A stretch of 64,000 bases of DNA, from the NCBI RefSeq assembly GCF_000735695.2, contig NZ_JASZ02000007.1:1-64000 (forward strand). The letters run 5' to 3'. A program made the position numbers and the translations under genes. Of the stretch, positions 1-9,870 are shown piece after piece. Each line of letters begins with the position of its first letter. Positions within the stretch are counted from its first letter, which is position 1. This DNA comes from Kaistella haifensis DSM 19056. GTDB taxonomy: Bacteria > Bacteroidota > Bacteroidia > Flavobacteriales > Weeksellaceae. The notes beneath the pieces were generated by a model, which searched no databases, was not told the DNA's origin, and saw nothing but the letters and a program-made list of their open reading frames with translations.

Positions 1-147
1 TGATAAATATTCTGCAGAAATATTTATGGCAATAAGTTCTAAATCACTCAATTTTGGTTTAATAGGTTTAAAATAAAAATTTTCATTTAAGGTTAATTTT
101 CTTAATTCATTTAAAATAAAATCGTAAATTGCATCTAGGTTATTCAT
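1..147 (-). CDS. IS982-family transposase, N-terminal 49 codons (partial)
   Basis: An open frame begins with ATG at 147 and runs off the window at base 1. It is too short to appear as a separate long ORF. The visible protein begins MNNLDAIYDFILNEL and continues with ENFYFKPIKPKLSDLELIAI, a layout I recognise from the N-termini of IS982-type transposases of flavobacteria. These are DDE enzymes that cut and paste the element; the catalytic part lies beyond the window. The gene lies 78 bp inside the presumed element end. The alternative is a dead fragment, which cannot be excluded because only 49 codons are seen. Confidence 0.75.
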   Translation of the reverse strand, partial: MNNLDAIYDFILNELRKLTLNENFYFKPIKPKLSDLELIAINISAEYLS

Positions 148-225
148 AGTGTATTCGATTGGTAGTCAATACAATATACGATTTTTTTTCGTATTATGAA
201 TAACCTTTTATAATGCACTACGGGT
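1..225 (-). mobile_element. IS982-family insertion sequence, left end (runs out of the window)
   Basis: The minus strand from about 225 to 1 reads into an IS982-type transposase that starts at 147. I place the outer end near 225 because the membrane-protein gene to its right loses its sense there: its last residues (TRSAL, then stop) are encoded by sequence beginning ACCCGTAGTGCATTATAA, which reads as the element's terminal sequence. The opposite end and any target duplication lie outside the window, so the boundary is inferred and could be off by a few bases. Confidence 0.7.
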
Positions 226-717
226 TAATATAATATTTATTAAGAAAAAGCGCCAGTTCTTACTCTTTTCAAGAAGTGTCCAGGAAATCAAACAAAGAAT
301 TAGACTTAACGTGTACGTGATGCTACCGGGCATCCAGTAAAATTCTTGCGAAAGGCTATATAACGAGAAACAATACGCTAAAAACATGAGGTTTGTAGTT
401 AAAAGATAATCTTTGGGGCGTATTATTTGTTTTGTAAAAGCTACTAAAGAAATGTAAAACCCAAGTATTATAAATACAGCAATACTTCGGTACCAATGAA
501 GTCCTGCCTCATTAAAATCAAAACTTCCTAAAATCATATTGGCGATGTATCTACCTCCCCAATTGAAATAATGCCATTCCTGAAAAGCCCAAAAACCATA
601 TGATTTTTGCTTCACAAAATAAGAGAAATCATCAGCTGATGGATAAATAAAAAAAGAATTTATTATCAGCACACAAAGTGTAACGAATGTGAGTAGATTA
701 AATGTTTTTTTTATCAT
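208..717 (-). CDS. Polytopic membrane protein (DUF6056-like), 3' end cut off by the IS
   Basis: The 169-residue product has about four hydrophobic segments (near residues 8-26, 77-95, 105-125 and 133-150). It contains the motifs YPSADDFSY, NWGGRYIANM and QEFYWMPGSITYTL, which I associate with DUF6056-type membrane proteins of Bacteroidetes, thought to be glycosyltransferase-like. Such proteins are usually well over 350 residues, so the C-terminal half is missing. The last five codons come from the inserted IS982-type element. The start codon overlaps the stop of the upstream membrane gene (ATGA), so the two were an operon. The biochemical role is unknown, and the truncated product is probably inactive. 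Confidence 0.65.
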   Translation of the reverse strand: MIKKTFNLLTFVTLCVLIINSFFIYPSADDFSYFVKQKSYGFWAFQEWHYFNWGGRYIANMILGSFDFNEAGLHWYRSIAVFIILGFYISLVAFTKQIIRPKDYLLTTNLMFLAYCFSLYSLSQEFYWMPGSITYTLSLILCLISWTLLEKSKNWRFFLINIILTRSAL

Positions 718-1703
718 GAGTTTTGTGCTGCAATTTTTTTTACGTCAAATTTACTTAGAAATAAAACAGTAAGAAATAACGGGATATAAAGCCGTGTTTC
801 GTAAAGAATTCCCGCGTAAAAACACATGGCAATATATGGTATAGAAAGAATATGGAAAATAATGATGCTGTTGAAGGCTTTCTTGTCTTTCGCAAGCATA
901 AGAGGAAGAACAAAAAATACCGCCCAAAACAAAATCCCTAACAAATTTTTGAAATCGGTGAAATTCTGCAGGAAAAGATTACCGTCATTCGTAGTGAAAG
1001 TGCCTTGTGAAAACCTCATCCCTAAATAGATTGCGAAAAAAATAATGCCTAAAATTAGCACGGGAAAAATACTTTCTTTTCTGATCCCGAATTTTGCGTA
1101 GAGCAACGTTGCGGCAAGGGAAATCGACAATGCGGAGGATTCTCTATTAACAGTAGAAATTGCCAAAATCGCGACCAGTATGATGAGATTTTTGGCTGAA
1201 GTTTGTTCCAAATATTTCAATAAAAACCAAAAGAAAATCAATATTAAAAAATAACTCGAAACATCGTAAGGAACAAGGACAAACTGAGAAATACCAATTG
1301 TGAAGATGCAAATCGCGATCAGCAGGATTTTTTCGGAGGAAGTAGCGACGAAATTTTTCTTTTCGGTAATGAAAACTATCAAAACAGCGGTAAGCATTAG
1401 GAAAATTGTATTCAAAATATAAAAAGTCAAATACATTTTCGCGTCGGATTCTGGATTGAAGAATTTTAATTTAAATATATGATAATCAATGTTTAATGAA
1501 GATAAAAAATCATAAATTCCCATTAAAAAATAACCGCTGAGTTTTCTATACTGATAAATTCCAGATTTAAATTGCGCCTGAAAATCTGCGTAGTTGAGGA
1601 TCTTGGATGAATAAATATTTCCAAACGAAAAATACACAAAACTATTGACCACCAAAGCCAATAATGTTGCAAAAACTAGTTTGGAAAATAAATTTAGTTT
1701 CAA
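714..1703 (-). CDS. Polytopic membrane protein of unknown function
   Basis: The 329-residue product is strongly hydrophobic, with roughly eight to nine membrane segments (first at residues 8-28, others from about 90 onward). It has no soluble domain that I recognise. The short conserved-looking stretches VNRESSALSIS and YETRLYIPLFL resemble loops in polytopic glycosyltransferase-like or EpsG-like proteins, but this is weak. It is the first gene of a two-gene minus-strand operon and overlaps the next gene by 4 nt. It is divergent from rimP across a roughly 200-bp spacer. Function is not assigned. The operon's second gene is broken by an insertion sequence, so this one may be a leftover. Confidence 0.7.
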   Translation of the reverse strand: MKLNLFSKLVFATLLALVVNSFVYFSFGNIYSSKILNYADFQAQFKSGIYQYRKLSGYFLMGIYDFLSSLNIDYHIFKLKFFNPESDAKMYLTFYILNTIFLMLTAVLIVFITEKKNFVATSSEKILLIAICIFTIGISQFVLVPYDVSSYFLILIFFWFLLKYLEQTSAKNLIILVAILAISTVNRESSALSISLAATLLYAKFGIRKESIFPVLILGIIFFAIYLGMRFSQGTFTTNDGNLFLQNFTDFKNLLGILFWAVFFVLPLMLAKDKKAFNSIIIFHILSIPYIAMCFYAGILYETRLYIPLFLTVLFLSKFDVKKIAAQNS

Positions 1704-1808
1704 ATCAGGTGTTTTTTAATAAAGAAGTGCAGTCTTGCATCGATCGTTGCAAATATAAAGAAATTACACATTGTGGTCTGATTTTCAAGATTCAATTCTC
1801 TTAGGTGT

Positions 1809-1839
1809 TTTGCAGTTTTATCAAAAATTTGTATATTTG
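1809..1839 (+). promoter_or_regulatory. Promoter of the rimP-nusA-infB operon
   Basis: TTTG at 1809-1812 is followed, after exactly 19 nt, by TATATTTG at 1832-1839. This matches the Bacteroidetes -33/-7 promoter pattern (TTTG and TAnnTTTG). It faces rimP and lies about 70 nt upstream of its start. Confidence 0.75.
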
Positions 1840-1862
1840 CATCGGATTTACGGAAAACAATG

Positions 1863-1888
1863 AAAAGGCCTTCGCAAGAATGCCTTTT
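1863..1888 (+). terminator. Terminator-like hairpin in the rimP leader (possible attenuator)
   Basis: AAAAGGC (1863-1869) pairs with GCCTTTT (1882-1888). Inside, after one C-U mismatch, TTC pairs with GAA around a GCAA tetraloop. Two more T residues follow, giving an intrinsic-terminator shape. It lies between the predicted promoter and the rimP start, and no plus-strand gene precedes it. A role in attenuation is therefore the simplest inference. Confidence 0.6.
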
Positions 1889-1909
1889 TTCGTAACTCAA
1901 ATTAAGGTT

Positions 1910-2377
1910 ATGGAATTTAGAAAAAAAATAGAAGAACTGCTTCATCAGTTTTTAGCGGAAAGAACGGATTTGTTCCTGATCGATCTGAAGTTTTCAGCAA
2001 GCGACGATATCACGGTAATCCTCGATGGCGACAGTGGTGTTACGTTGCAGGATTGCTTGGATGCAAGTCGTGCGATTGAATTTAATATGGATCGCGAAGA
2101 GCATGATTTTTCCCTTCAAGTAATGAGTGCAGGATTGAGTGAGCCGCTGGTAACGCCAAGACAATTTAGAAAAAACTTGGGTCGTGAACTCGATATTCTG
2201 CTTGCCGATTCCACAAAAATCGAGGGAGAACTTGCGAAAGTGGAAGACGATCACATCACTTTGGTGTTGAGATACAGAAAACCTAAAGAAATAGGTAAAG
2301 GAAAGGTGGATGTAGAAGAAGAGAAAGAAATTCCTTACACCGAGATCAAAAAAGCGTTGGTCGCAATAAAGTTTTAA
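1910..2377 (+). CDS. rimP: Ribosome maturation factor RimP
   Basis: RimP helps mature the 30S ribosomal subunit in the cytoplasm. The start is ATG at 1910, giving 155 residues (MEFRKKIEELLHQFL...); an upstream in-frame ATG/TTG would add 35 residues read through the leader hairpin, so it was rejected. The family layout is visible: an N-terminal alpha/beta domain to about residue 80 with the segment DCLDASRAIEF, the motif LQVMSAGLSEPL at the domain junction (the usual 'evsSPGldRpL' region), then a beta-rich C-terminal domain. It is followed by nusA and infB in the classic rimP-nusA-infB order. The normal family length is about 150 residues, so it looks intact. Confidence 0.93.
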   Translation: MEFRKKIEELLHQFLAERTDLFLIDLKFSASDDITVILDGDSGVTLQDCLDASRAIEFNMDREEHDFSLQVMSAGLSEPLVTPRQFRKNLGRELDILLADSTKIEGELAKVEDDHITLVLRYRKPKEIGKGKVDVEEEKEIPYTEIKKALVAIKF

Positions 2378-2505
2378 AAGAAGAAAAAGGTTATTCGAAG
2401 GGATATCTGAAAAAAAATAATAGTAATTTCATTGTAGTTCAAGCGTTTCGGCGCTTTCAACTTCTCCCGGCAACATTCGGGAATTTAAAAATAAAATAAA
2501 AAATA

Positions 2506-3753
2506 ATGGACGGTTTAGCATTGATTGAAGCATTTGGCGATTTCAAAGAAGATAAAAACATCAGCAAAATTGATCTGATGGCGATTATAGAAGATTCACT
2601 GAAAACTTTACTTAGAAAAAGGTATGATTCTGATGATCACTTTGATGTAATCGTAAACCCTGATAAAGGAGATTTTCAAATCTTTTTGAACAAAACAATC
2701 GTTGAAGACGAAATGTCGGAAGACGATGATTTGGAAATTGAAATTTCTGAAGCTAAAAAGATAGATCCAACTTTCGAGGTTGGTGAAGATTTTACTGAAG
2801 AAATTCCAATCGAGAAATTGGGAAGAAGAAGTATTCTTACTTTAAAGCAAATTCTTGCTACAAAGCTTCAGGAGCACAACAACGGGGTTTTATATGATCA
2901 GTTCCGTGATAAAATTGGAGAGATTGTAGTAGGAGAAGTGCACCATATTCGTCACAAACACGTGATTTTGTTAGATGATGAAGACAATGAATTTATTTTG
3001 CCAAAAGAAAATCAGATTCCTTCGGATTTCTTCAAAAAAGGAGAAAACGTAAGAGCAGTGGTAGAAAGTGTAGATTTCAAAGGAGCCAAACCACAAATTA
3101 TTGTTTCCCGAACTGCACCGAAGTTCTTGGAAAAACTTTTGGAGCTTGAAATTCCTGAAATCCAGGATGGTACCATTATTTTGAAAAAAGTAGTGAGAAT
3201 CCCGGGTGAAAAAGCGAAAATCGCGGTAGATGCGTACGATGACAGAATTGATCCTGTAGGAGCTTGTGTGGGGGTGAAAGGATCTAGAATTCATGGAGTA
3301 GTAAGGGAATTGAAAAACGAAAATATTGACGTAATTCAATGGTCTAAAAACCCTGAAATCTTGGTGAAAAGAGCATTAGGAAACATCACTATCAATAAAA
3401 TTGAGATCAATCCGGAAACACAGTATGCCTTAGTGTACACGCCGGTTGAGGAGATTTCAAGAGTGATTGGAAAGCAAGGACAAAACATCCGATTAGCTTC
3501 TTGGTTAAGCGGTTATGAAATCGATGTTTATAGAGAGGCTAGCGAAGATGACGATGTAGAATTGAAAGAATTCGCAGGTACCGAAGAAGGCGATATCGAA
3601 CAATGGATCATCGACGAATTCGAGAAAGTAGGACTTACTACAGCGAAAAGCATCTTGGACAAAGAAACCGATGCACTATTGAAAATGGTAGATTTGGAAG
3701 AAGAAACCATTGAAGAGGTAAAACAAATTTTGAAGGAAGAGTTTGAAGACTAA
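2506..3753 (+). CDS. nusA: Transcription termination/antitermination factor NusA
   Basis: NusA binds RNA polymerase and controls pausing, termination and antitermination. The 415-residue protein has an N-terminal polymerase-binding domain (about 1-130), an S1 domain (about 135-200), and KH domains containing DPVGACVGVKGSRI (around residue 245) and EISRVIGKQGQNIRLAS (around 310). An acidic tail of about 70 residues ends the protein. It lacks the long C-terminal acidic repeats of the E. coli protein, as is usual outside Proteobacteria. It lies 128 bp after rimP and 71 bp before infB in the same operon. The start ATG at 2506 gives MDGLALIEAF, the expected family N-terminus. Confidence 0.95.
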   Translation: MDGLALIEAFGDFKEDKNISKIDLMAIIEDSLKTLLRKRYDSDDHFDVIVNPDKGDFQIFLNKTIVEDEMSEDDDLEIEISEAKKIDPTFEVGEDFTEEIPIEKLGRRSILTLKQILATKLQEHNNGVLYDQFRDKIGEIVVGEVHHIRHKHVILLDDEDNEFILPKENQIPSDFFKKGENVRAVVESVDFKGAKPQIIVSRTAPKFLEKLLELEIPEIQDGTIILKKVVRIPGEKAKIAVDAYDDRIDPVGACVGVKGSRIHGVVRELKNENIDVIQWSKNPEILVKRALGNITINKIEINPETQYALVYTPVEEISRVIGKQGQNIRLASWLSGYEIDVYREASEDDDVELKEFAGTEEGDIEQWIIDEFEKVGLTTAKSILDKETDALLKMVDLEEETIEEVKQILKEEFED

Positions 3754-3824
3754 TCCTGAAAAATCTTCATATTAAAGGAAAAGCATTAACTTTACCGAAA
3801 ATTAAATAAAAGTATAAATTATAC

Positions 3825-6680
3825 ATGCCCAAAATTAGATTAAACAAAGCGGTTAAGGAATTTAATATCTCGATGTCACGATTGGTAGAATTTCTACAAT
3901 CCAAAGGTATTGAGGTAGAAAATAACCCGAACGCTCAATTGGAAGAATCGGCATATTCTGCATTGGAAGCTGAGTTCGCCAAAGATGGTGAACAAAGAAA
4001 AGCTTCCCATGAGGTCGTGATGATTAAAGTTCCGGAAGAGAAACTGGAAATTGAACCTTCAAAACCTGAGGTAATAAGAGCCAAAGCAAGCCTGAGACCT
4101 GAAACAAAAGTTTTGGGTAAAATAGACCTTGAACCCAAAAAAGCTGAGGTTCAGGAAGAAGTGAAGCCAGAGGCAACTCCGAAAGAAGAACCGGCTCCGA
4201 CCGCAGAAGTTCCCGTTACTCCTGCACCTTCTGAAAAACATGAATTTAAAGTTTTAGATAAAATCGATTTATCACAAATCGAAGGTCAACGACCGAAATC
4301 TGCCAAAAAAGAACAAGCAAAAAAAGAAGCAGAAAAGCCCGCTCCAAAAGTTGAGGAAGCTCCTGCTCCAAAAGCGGAAAATCCAGCGCCTGCTGCCGAA
4401 AAACCAGCAGAAACAACCAATGCTTCTAACGAAGAACCAGCACAAAATGATAAAATAGAAACTGTTTATCAGAAACTGGAAGGTGTTAAAATTCTGAAAC
4501 AAACCGTAGATCTTTCTCAATTCAATAAGCCAAAGCCTCAAGGCGGAGCCAATAGTGCAGCAGCGAAAAAGAAAAGAAAAAGAATCGAAAAACCTAATAA
4601 TCCGGGAAGCAACACTCCAGGACAAGGAAATAACCAAGGGAACCGTCCACAAGGTCAGGGAGGTAACAACAACCGCCCGCACGGACAAGGGGGAAACAGA
4701 CCTGGTTACCAAGGTGGTGCAAATGCTGGAAAAGGTGGAAGCCGAAGAGGCGCTCCTACCATGCCTGTAGAGCTTACCGATGAGCAGGTTAAGAATCAAA
4801 TTAAAGAAACTTTAGAAAAACTCACCAATAAAGGAGGGAAAAATAAAGGAGCGAAATATAGAAAAGAAAAAAGAGTTTACCGAAGAGAGCAGGATGAGCT
4901 TCAGCAAGAAATTGATGCAGCAGACAGAACGCTAAAGGTAACAGAATTTATTACTGTTGGGGAATTAGCAAGTTTAATGAACGTGAGCCCTACAGAAGTA
5001 ATTTCTGCATGTTTCTCGCTTGGAGTAATGGTGACCATGAACCAGCGATTAGAAGCAGATACATTATTGCTAGTAGCGGATGAATTCGGGTACAAAATTG
5101 AATTCTCTGATGCGGATCTTGAAGAATCTGCGGTTGAAGAAGATGTAGATAAAGAAGAAGATTTGTTGCCAAGAGCTCCAATTGTTACCGTAATGGGACA
5201 CGTAGATCATGGTAAAACATCTTTACTCGATTATATCAGAAAAACTAACGTAATTGCCGGTGAATCCGGTGGTATTACTCAGCACATTGGTGCTTACAAC
5301 GTGAAATTGGAAAATGGTCAACGAATTACCTTCCTTGATACACCAGGTCACGAAGCGTTTACTGCAATGAGAGCGCGTGGAGCACAAATTACCGATATCG
5401 CAATTATCGTAATCGCTGCCGATGATGATGTGATGCCACAAACTAAAGAAGCAATTTCTCACGCACAGGCTGCTGGAGTTCCGATGATTATCGCTTTAAA
5501 CAAAGTGGATAAGCCAAACTCTAACCCGGACAACATCCGTCAGCAACTATCAGCAATGAATATTCTGGTAGAAGAATGGGGAGGAAATGTTCAATCTCAG
5601 GAGGTTTCTGCTAAGTTTGGTAACAATATGGATGCGTTACTCGAAAAAGTATTGTTGCAGGCAGAAATGCTTGAGCTAAAAGCAAATCCAAATAAAAACG
5701 CACAAGGTGTTGTAATAGAAGCTTCATTAGACAAGGGAAGAGGTTACGTCTCTACACTTCTGGTCCAAACCGGTACTTTAAAAGTAGGAGATTATGTGCT
5801 TGCAGGAAAAAATCACGGTAAAGTAAAAGCAATGCTGGATGAAAGAGGAAAACCTATGGAATCTGCAGGACCTTCAATCCCGGTTACAATCTTAGGGTTA
5901 GACGGCGCACCTACTGCAGGTGACAAATTCAGAGTATTTGCAGATGAACGAGAAGCGAAAACCATCGCAACAAAACGTGAGCAACTCCAAAGAGAGCAAT
6001 CGATCAGAACCAAAAAGCACCTTACATTGGATGAATTGGGAAGACGTATCGCACTTGGAGATTTCAAAGAACTTAATATTATCCTGAAAGGGGATGTGGA
6101 CGGTTCCGTAGAAGCGCTTTCGGATCAGTTGCAAAGACTTTCAACAGAAGAGATCAGTATCAATATTATTCACAAAGGTGTTGGTCAGATTACCGAATCT
6201 GATGTGCTTTTAGCAGCGGCTTCTGATGCGATTATGATTGGTTTCAACGTGAGAGCGGGTGCCAATGCAAAAGAATTGGCCGATAAAGAAGAAATCGAAA
6301 TCAGAACTTATTCTGTCATCTATAAAGCGATCGATGAAGTAAAAGAAGCGATGGAGGGAATGCTTTCTCCGGAAATTCAAGAGCAAGTAATTGGAATCGT
6401 AGAAATCCGCGAAACCTTCAAAATCACCAAAGTAGGAACGATCGCAGGATGTATGGTCCTCAGCGGTAAAGTAACCCGAAATTCGAAAGTCAGATTGCTG
6501 CGTGACGGTATCGTGAAATTCGATGGTGAACTTGAAAGTTTGAAGCGTTTCAAAGACGATGTGAAAGAAGTAACCAAAGGTTACGAGTGTGGATTGAACA
6601 TCAAGGGATACAACGACATCGAAGTTGGCGACATCCTGGAAGTTTACGAAGAAGTTGCCGTTAAGAAAAAACTGAAGTAA
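3825..6680 (+). CDS. infB: Translation initiation factor IF-2
   Basis: IF-2 is the GTPase that delivers initiator tRNA to the 30S subunit. The 951-residue protein begins with an IF2_N helix ([16 protein letters not shown]). A long low-complexity linker follows, rich in Pro, Ala, Glu and Lys, then Gly/Asn/Gln-rich repeats at about 250-310. A second IF2_N-type domain lies near 370-430. The G domain shows G1 GHVDHGKT (residues 458-465), G3 DTPGHEAF and G4 NKVDKP. Domains II, III and IV (C-terminal) follow to the end. It is last in the rimP-nusA-infB operon and is followed by a strong terminator. No anomaly is seen apart from the long linker, which is typical of Bacteroidetes. Confidence 0.96.
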   Translation: MPKIRLNKAVKEFNISMSRLVEFLQSKGIEVENNPNAQLEESAYSALEAEFAKDGEQRKASHEVVMIKVPEEKLEIEPSKPEVIRAKASLRPETKVLGKIDLEPKKAEVQEEVKPEATPKEEPAPTAEVPVTPAPSEKHEFKVLDKIDLSQIEGQRPKSAKKEQAKKEAEKPAPKVEEAPAPKAENPAPAAEKPAETTNASNEEPAQNDKIETVYQKLEGVKILKQTVDLSQFNKPKPQGGANSAAAKKKRKRIEKPNNPGSNTPGQGNNQGNRPQGQGGNNNRPHGQGGNRPGYQGGANAGKGGSRRGAPTMPVELTDEQVKNQIKETLEKLTNKGGKNKGAKYRKEKRVYRREQDELQQEIDAADRTLKVTEFITVGELASLMNVSPTEVISACFSLGVMVTMNQRLEADTLLLVADEFGYKIEFSDADLEESAVEEDVDKEEDLLPRAPIVTVMGHVDHGKTSLLDYIRKTNVIAGESGGITQHIGAYNVKLENGQRITFLDTPGHEAFTAMRARGAQITDIAIIVIAADDDVMPQTKEAISHAQAAGVPMIIALNKVDKPNSNPDNIRQQLSAMNILVEEWGGNVQSQEVSAKFGNNMDALLEKVLLQAEMLELKANPNKNAQGVVIEASLDKGRGYVSTLLVQTGTLKVGDYVLAGKNHGKVKAMLDERGKPMESAGPSIPVTILGLDGAPTAGDKFRVFADEREAKTIATKREQLQREQSIRTKKHLTLDELGRRIALGDFKELNIILKGDVDGSVEALSDQLQRLSTEEISINIIHKGVGQITESDVLLAAASDAIMIGFNVRAGANAKELADKEEIEIRTYSVIYKAIDEVKEAMEGMLSPEIQEQVIGIVEIRETFKITKVGTIAGCMVLSGKVTRNSKVRLLRDGIVKFDGELESLKRFKDDVKEVTKGYECGLNIKGYNDIEVGDILEVYEEVAVKKKLK

Positions 6681-6701
6681 CGACCGTTAAAAATTATGAT
6701 G

Positions 6702-6726
6702 AAAACCTGCTTTTACGGCAGGTTTT
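6702..6726 (+). terminator. Intrinsic terminator after infB
   Basis: AAAACCTGC (6702-6710) pairs perfectly with GCAGGTTTT (6718-6726) around a 7-nt loop, and four more T residues follow. It closes the rimP-nusA-infB operon. Confidence 0.85.
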
Positions 6727-6876
6727 TTTTGGTAAATATCTAGATATATCAAAGAAAAATAAGTTTTTTTAAAAACGATTTTTTTATTCGTCAGCAAATG
6801 TTGTTAAACTAAAAATGAGTTAAAATAATAAATTGTAAAGGTATCTTACAAGTTGAAATTGTTTTTAAAATATAAA

Positions 6877-6908
6877 TTTGTTCATGTTAAAATAAATTAA
6901 CATATTTG
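6877..6908 (+). promoter_or_regulatory. Promoter with palindromic operator, first SusC/SusD operon
   Basis: TTTG at 6877-6880 and CATATTTG at 6901-6908 are 20 nt apart, close to the Bacteroidetes -33/-7 pattern. Between them lies a perfect inverted repeat, ATGTTAA (6884-6890), 6-nt spacer, TTAACAT (6897-6903), which overlaps the -7 box. The same element recurs base for base before the second SusC gene (11645-11664). A regulator-binding site is inferred. Confidence 0.7.
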
Positions 6909-6934
6909 CACTATAATATTAAAAAAGTGTTAAT

Positions 6935-9859
6935 ATGAATGTGAAATTAAGAGTATTAAGTATTGGGGCAATGTTTTTTGCGGCCCAGCACTTATCGGCA
7001 CAGCAAGACACTACCAAAGTTCAAAATATTGATGAGGTAGTTGTAGTGGCCTACGGAACGCAAAAGAAATCAACATTAACAGGATCTAACCTTCAAGTTG
7101 GTGCTAAAGAGATTGAAAACAGGCCGATTTCCAATGCCCTTCAGGCTCTGGATGGAGCCGGTGCAGGTATCCAGATTGCGGCGTCTTCTGGGCAGCCGGG
7201 TGATTCCCCTGCAATTAGAATCCGTGGTGCGGGTTCATTTTTGGCAAGTAACTCGCCTTTGATTGTAGTAGATGGTGTACCGTTTTCAGGAAACTTGAAT
7301 TCGATTAATCCTAATGATATTGAAAGTCTAAACGTTCTAAAAGATGCTGCTTCCACTTCATTATATGGTTCTTCAGCAGCTAACGGGGTAATCCTCGTAA
7401 CAACTAAAAGAGGAAAGAAAAACTCTTCTCGTGTAACACTGAATTCGAGCACGGGTATCATTGGTAGATTCGTACAGGAATATGACCGTGTAGGCCCTAA
7501 AGATTACTACTTGCTTACATGGGAATCAATGAGGAATGGGAGATTATTGGTTGCAAATCAAACTTTAGCTACTGCTAACGCATATGCCAGTGCAAACCTG
7601 ATTTCAGGTAACCTTAAAACCAATGTATTCAATGTTCCGGATAACCAGCTTGTTGTTGATGGAGTTTTCAATCCAAATGCGCAACTGAAGTATAACGATT
7701 TCGACTGGGCAGATGCGATTATGGGTACGGGTCTGCGTAACGAACACAGCATCTCATACTCTGGGGGTAATGATAAGAGTACTTTCTACTCCTCTCTCAA
7801 CTACACGAATGAAGAAGGATATGTAATAAAATCGAACTTTGAGAGAATGACACTGCGTTTAAATGCTGATTCTCAAGTTAAGCCATGGTTAAAATTAGGG
7901 ACTAGTCTTAATGGATCCTTCTCTAGCGGTTCTAATGCGGTAGATGGAGAAAATAATAATGCATCATTTGTAAACCCATACAGATGGACACGTGGTATGG
8001 GGCCGATCTATAGCCCTTATAAACATGATCCTGTTACAGGTCAAAGGATGTACGATGCTGATGGAAACGTAATGTACGATAACGGAGCAATGCGCGGTTC
8101 TGATGGGGCATCAGGGAGAAACGTTGTCTGGGAAACATTATTGAATGACAATATTACTGACGCCTACAATATTCAGGGTAATGTGTATGCAGAAGCACAG
8201 ATTTTGGAAGGATTAACTTTCCGTACTAACGGATCATACAATTATAGAGGAACTCTTAATAAGACCTACACCAATACGCTGATTGGTGACGCGATAGGTA
8301 TTGGTTCTGCGGCCAGAACTGCCTATTTCCGCAGAGATTTTACATGGAACCAGATCTTGACTTACAACAAGTCTTTTGGAGATCACAACTTCACCTTAAT
8401 GGGAGGTCATGAAAATTTTGAAGAAAAGTATGACTATTTATATGGCTACAAGAGGCAACAGATCCTAGAAGATCAGTTCGAGTTTGATAACTTTGTTGAC
8501 AACTCATCACTAAGCTCATCACTTAACAGAAGAAGCAAGGAAGGGGTTTTCGGGAGAGTAAATTATAATTACCTGGAGAAATACCTTCTGGAAGGATCTA
8601 TCCGTTGGGACGGTTCCTCACGTTTCCGAGATGAAGTAAGATGGCAGTCTTTCTGGTCAGCTGGCGCAGGATGGGTGATTTCACGAGAAAACTTTATGAG
8701 TGGGATTAACAAAATCGACTTCCTTAAACTAAGAGCATCTTACGGAGAGGTAGGTAATGATAATCTTGAAAGTTGGTATGCATTTAAATCATTATACGGA
8801 ATTGGTTACAATAATGGAACGGAAGCAGGAACGCTGCTTACAACCGTTGCTGATCCTGATGTTCACTGGGAAACAAAAGCACAAAGTGATGTAGCATTGG
8901 AGTTTGAATTATTTGACAGAAGAGTAAAAGGGACATTGGAATATTACAATTCTGAAACCCGTGACCTACTTTTTGCAACAAAAAAGCCACTTAACGCAGG
9001 TGTTCCTGGTAACGAAGTTGTGACAAACATCGGTGCGATGGTAAATAGGGGTTACGAAGTAACAATTTCAGCAGACGTAATCCGTAATCAAGACTTAAAA
9101 TGGAATATCACGGCTTTTGGTTCAACCTATGAAAATGAAGTTACTCAACTCGAAGAATCTTTTATCAACGGATCGAAGAAAATTGAACAAGGCAAAGACA
9201 TTTATGCTTTCTATCTCAGAACCTGGGCTGGTGTAGATCCTACTGATGGACAAGGACTTTTCGTGCTGGATCCAACTAAATCTGTTGTGAATGCTACCGA
9301 CGAAAGAACAGTGAATGGACAGAAAGTTACTACCAACCAGAATAAAGCTTTGCTGGAATACCAAGGATCTGCAATACCAGATTTCTTCGGTAATGTTTCT
9401 ACAACAGTTAATTTTAGAAATTGGGAACTTTCCGCAGCGCTTAATTATCAATTTGGAGGTTTGATTTATGACACGAATTATGCAGCATTGATGACAGCTT
9501 ATCCGCAAGGTGGAGCTCTTCATACTGATATGCTTAACAGATGGACAACTCCAGGACAAATTACTGATGTACCTGTAATGAACTCTTCATACACCGCAGG
9601 ACCTGCGGCAGCTTCTTCACGATGGCTGATCGATGCGAGTTATGTAATGCTAAGGAATGCGACTTTAGGGTATAACTTTAATAAAGATCTTATAAAATCG
9701 GTTGGGATTTCCAGTCTTAAGTTATTTGTAAGCGGTGAGAATATTTGGATGACAAGCAAGCGAAAAGGTTTGGAGCCTTATCAATCATTCAACGGTACTA
9801 CTACTAACAGATACTCCCCACCCCGAATTGTTACCTTTGGTCTAAGTACAACCTTCTAA
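6935..9859 (+). CDS. SusC/RagA-type TonB-dependent outer-membrane transporter (first pair)
   Basis: This 974-residue protein should form the 22-strand barrel and plug that import a nutrient with its SusD partner, driven by TonB. It has a signal peptide (cut after LSAQ, residue 22 or so), a TonB-box-like segment IDEVVVVAYGTQ, and then the plug with the family motif ADIESL-type sequence NPNDIESLNVLKDAAST and the loop GSSAANGVILVTTKRG. The rest is beta-barrel and ends in aromatic Phe. It lacks the N-terminal carboxypeptidase-regulatory-like domain that the SusC at 31977 has. Its SusD partner starts 11 bp downstream. No enzymes are linked, so the substrate cannot be named. It is paralogous to the SusC at 11700, including the signal peptide and promoter. 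Confidence 0.92.
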   Translation: MNVKLRVLSIGAMFFAAQHLSAQQDTTKVQNIDEVVVVAYGTQKKSTLTGSNLQVGAKEIENRPISNALQALDGAGAGIQIAASSGQPGDSPAIRIRGAGSFLASNSPLIVVDGVPFSGNLNSINPNDIESLNVLKDAASTSLYGSSAANGVILVTTKRGKKNSSRVTLNSSTGIIGRFVQEYDRVGPKDYYLLTWESMRNGRLLVANQTLATANAYASANLISGNLKTNVFNVPDNQLVVDGVFNPNAQLKYNDFDWADAIMGTGLRNEHSISYSGGNDKSTFYSSLNYTNEEGYVIKSNFERMTLRLNADSQVKPWLKLGTSLNGSFSSGSNAVDGENNNASFVNPYRWTRGMGPIYSPYKHDPVTGQRMYDADGNVMYDNGAMRGSDGASGRNVVWETLLNDNITDAYNIQGNVYAEAQILEGLTFRTNGSYNYRGTLNKTYTNTLIGDAIGIGSAARTAYFRRDFTWNQILTYNKSFGDHNFTLMGGHENFEEKYDYLYGYKRQQILEDQFEFDNFVDNSSLSSSLNRRSKEGVFGRVNYNYLEKYLLEGSIRWDGSSRFRDEVRWQSFWSAGAGWVISRENFMSGINKIDFLKLRASYGEVGNDNLESWYAFKSLYGIGYNNGTEAGTLLTTVADPDVHWETKAQSDVALEFELFDRRVKGTLEYYNSETRDLLFATKKPLNAGVPGNEVVTNIGAMVNRGYEVTISADVIRNQDLKWNITAFGSTYENEVTQLEESFINGSKKIEQGKDIYAFYLRTWAGVDPTDGQGLFVLDPTKSVVNATDERTVNGQKVTTNQNKALLEYQGSAIPDFFGNVSTTVNFRNWELSAALNYQFGGLIYDTNYAALMTAYPQGGALHTDMLNRWTTPGQITDVPVMNSSYTAGPAAASSRWLIDASYVMLRNATLGYNFNKDLIKSVGISSLKLFVSGENIWMTSKRKGLEPYQSFNGTTTNRYSPPRIVTFGLSTTF

Positions 9860-9870
9860 ATTAAATTAAA

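Noticed and set aside
1700-1945. 81-residue minus-strand frame between the membrane genes and rimP
   Set aside because: It overlaps the rimP promoter, leader hairpin and start, has no recognisable protein features, and runs into the start of the real gene at 1703.
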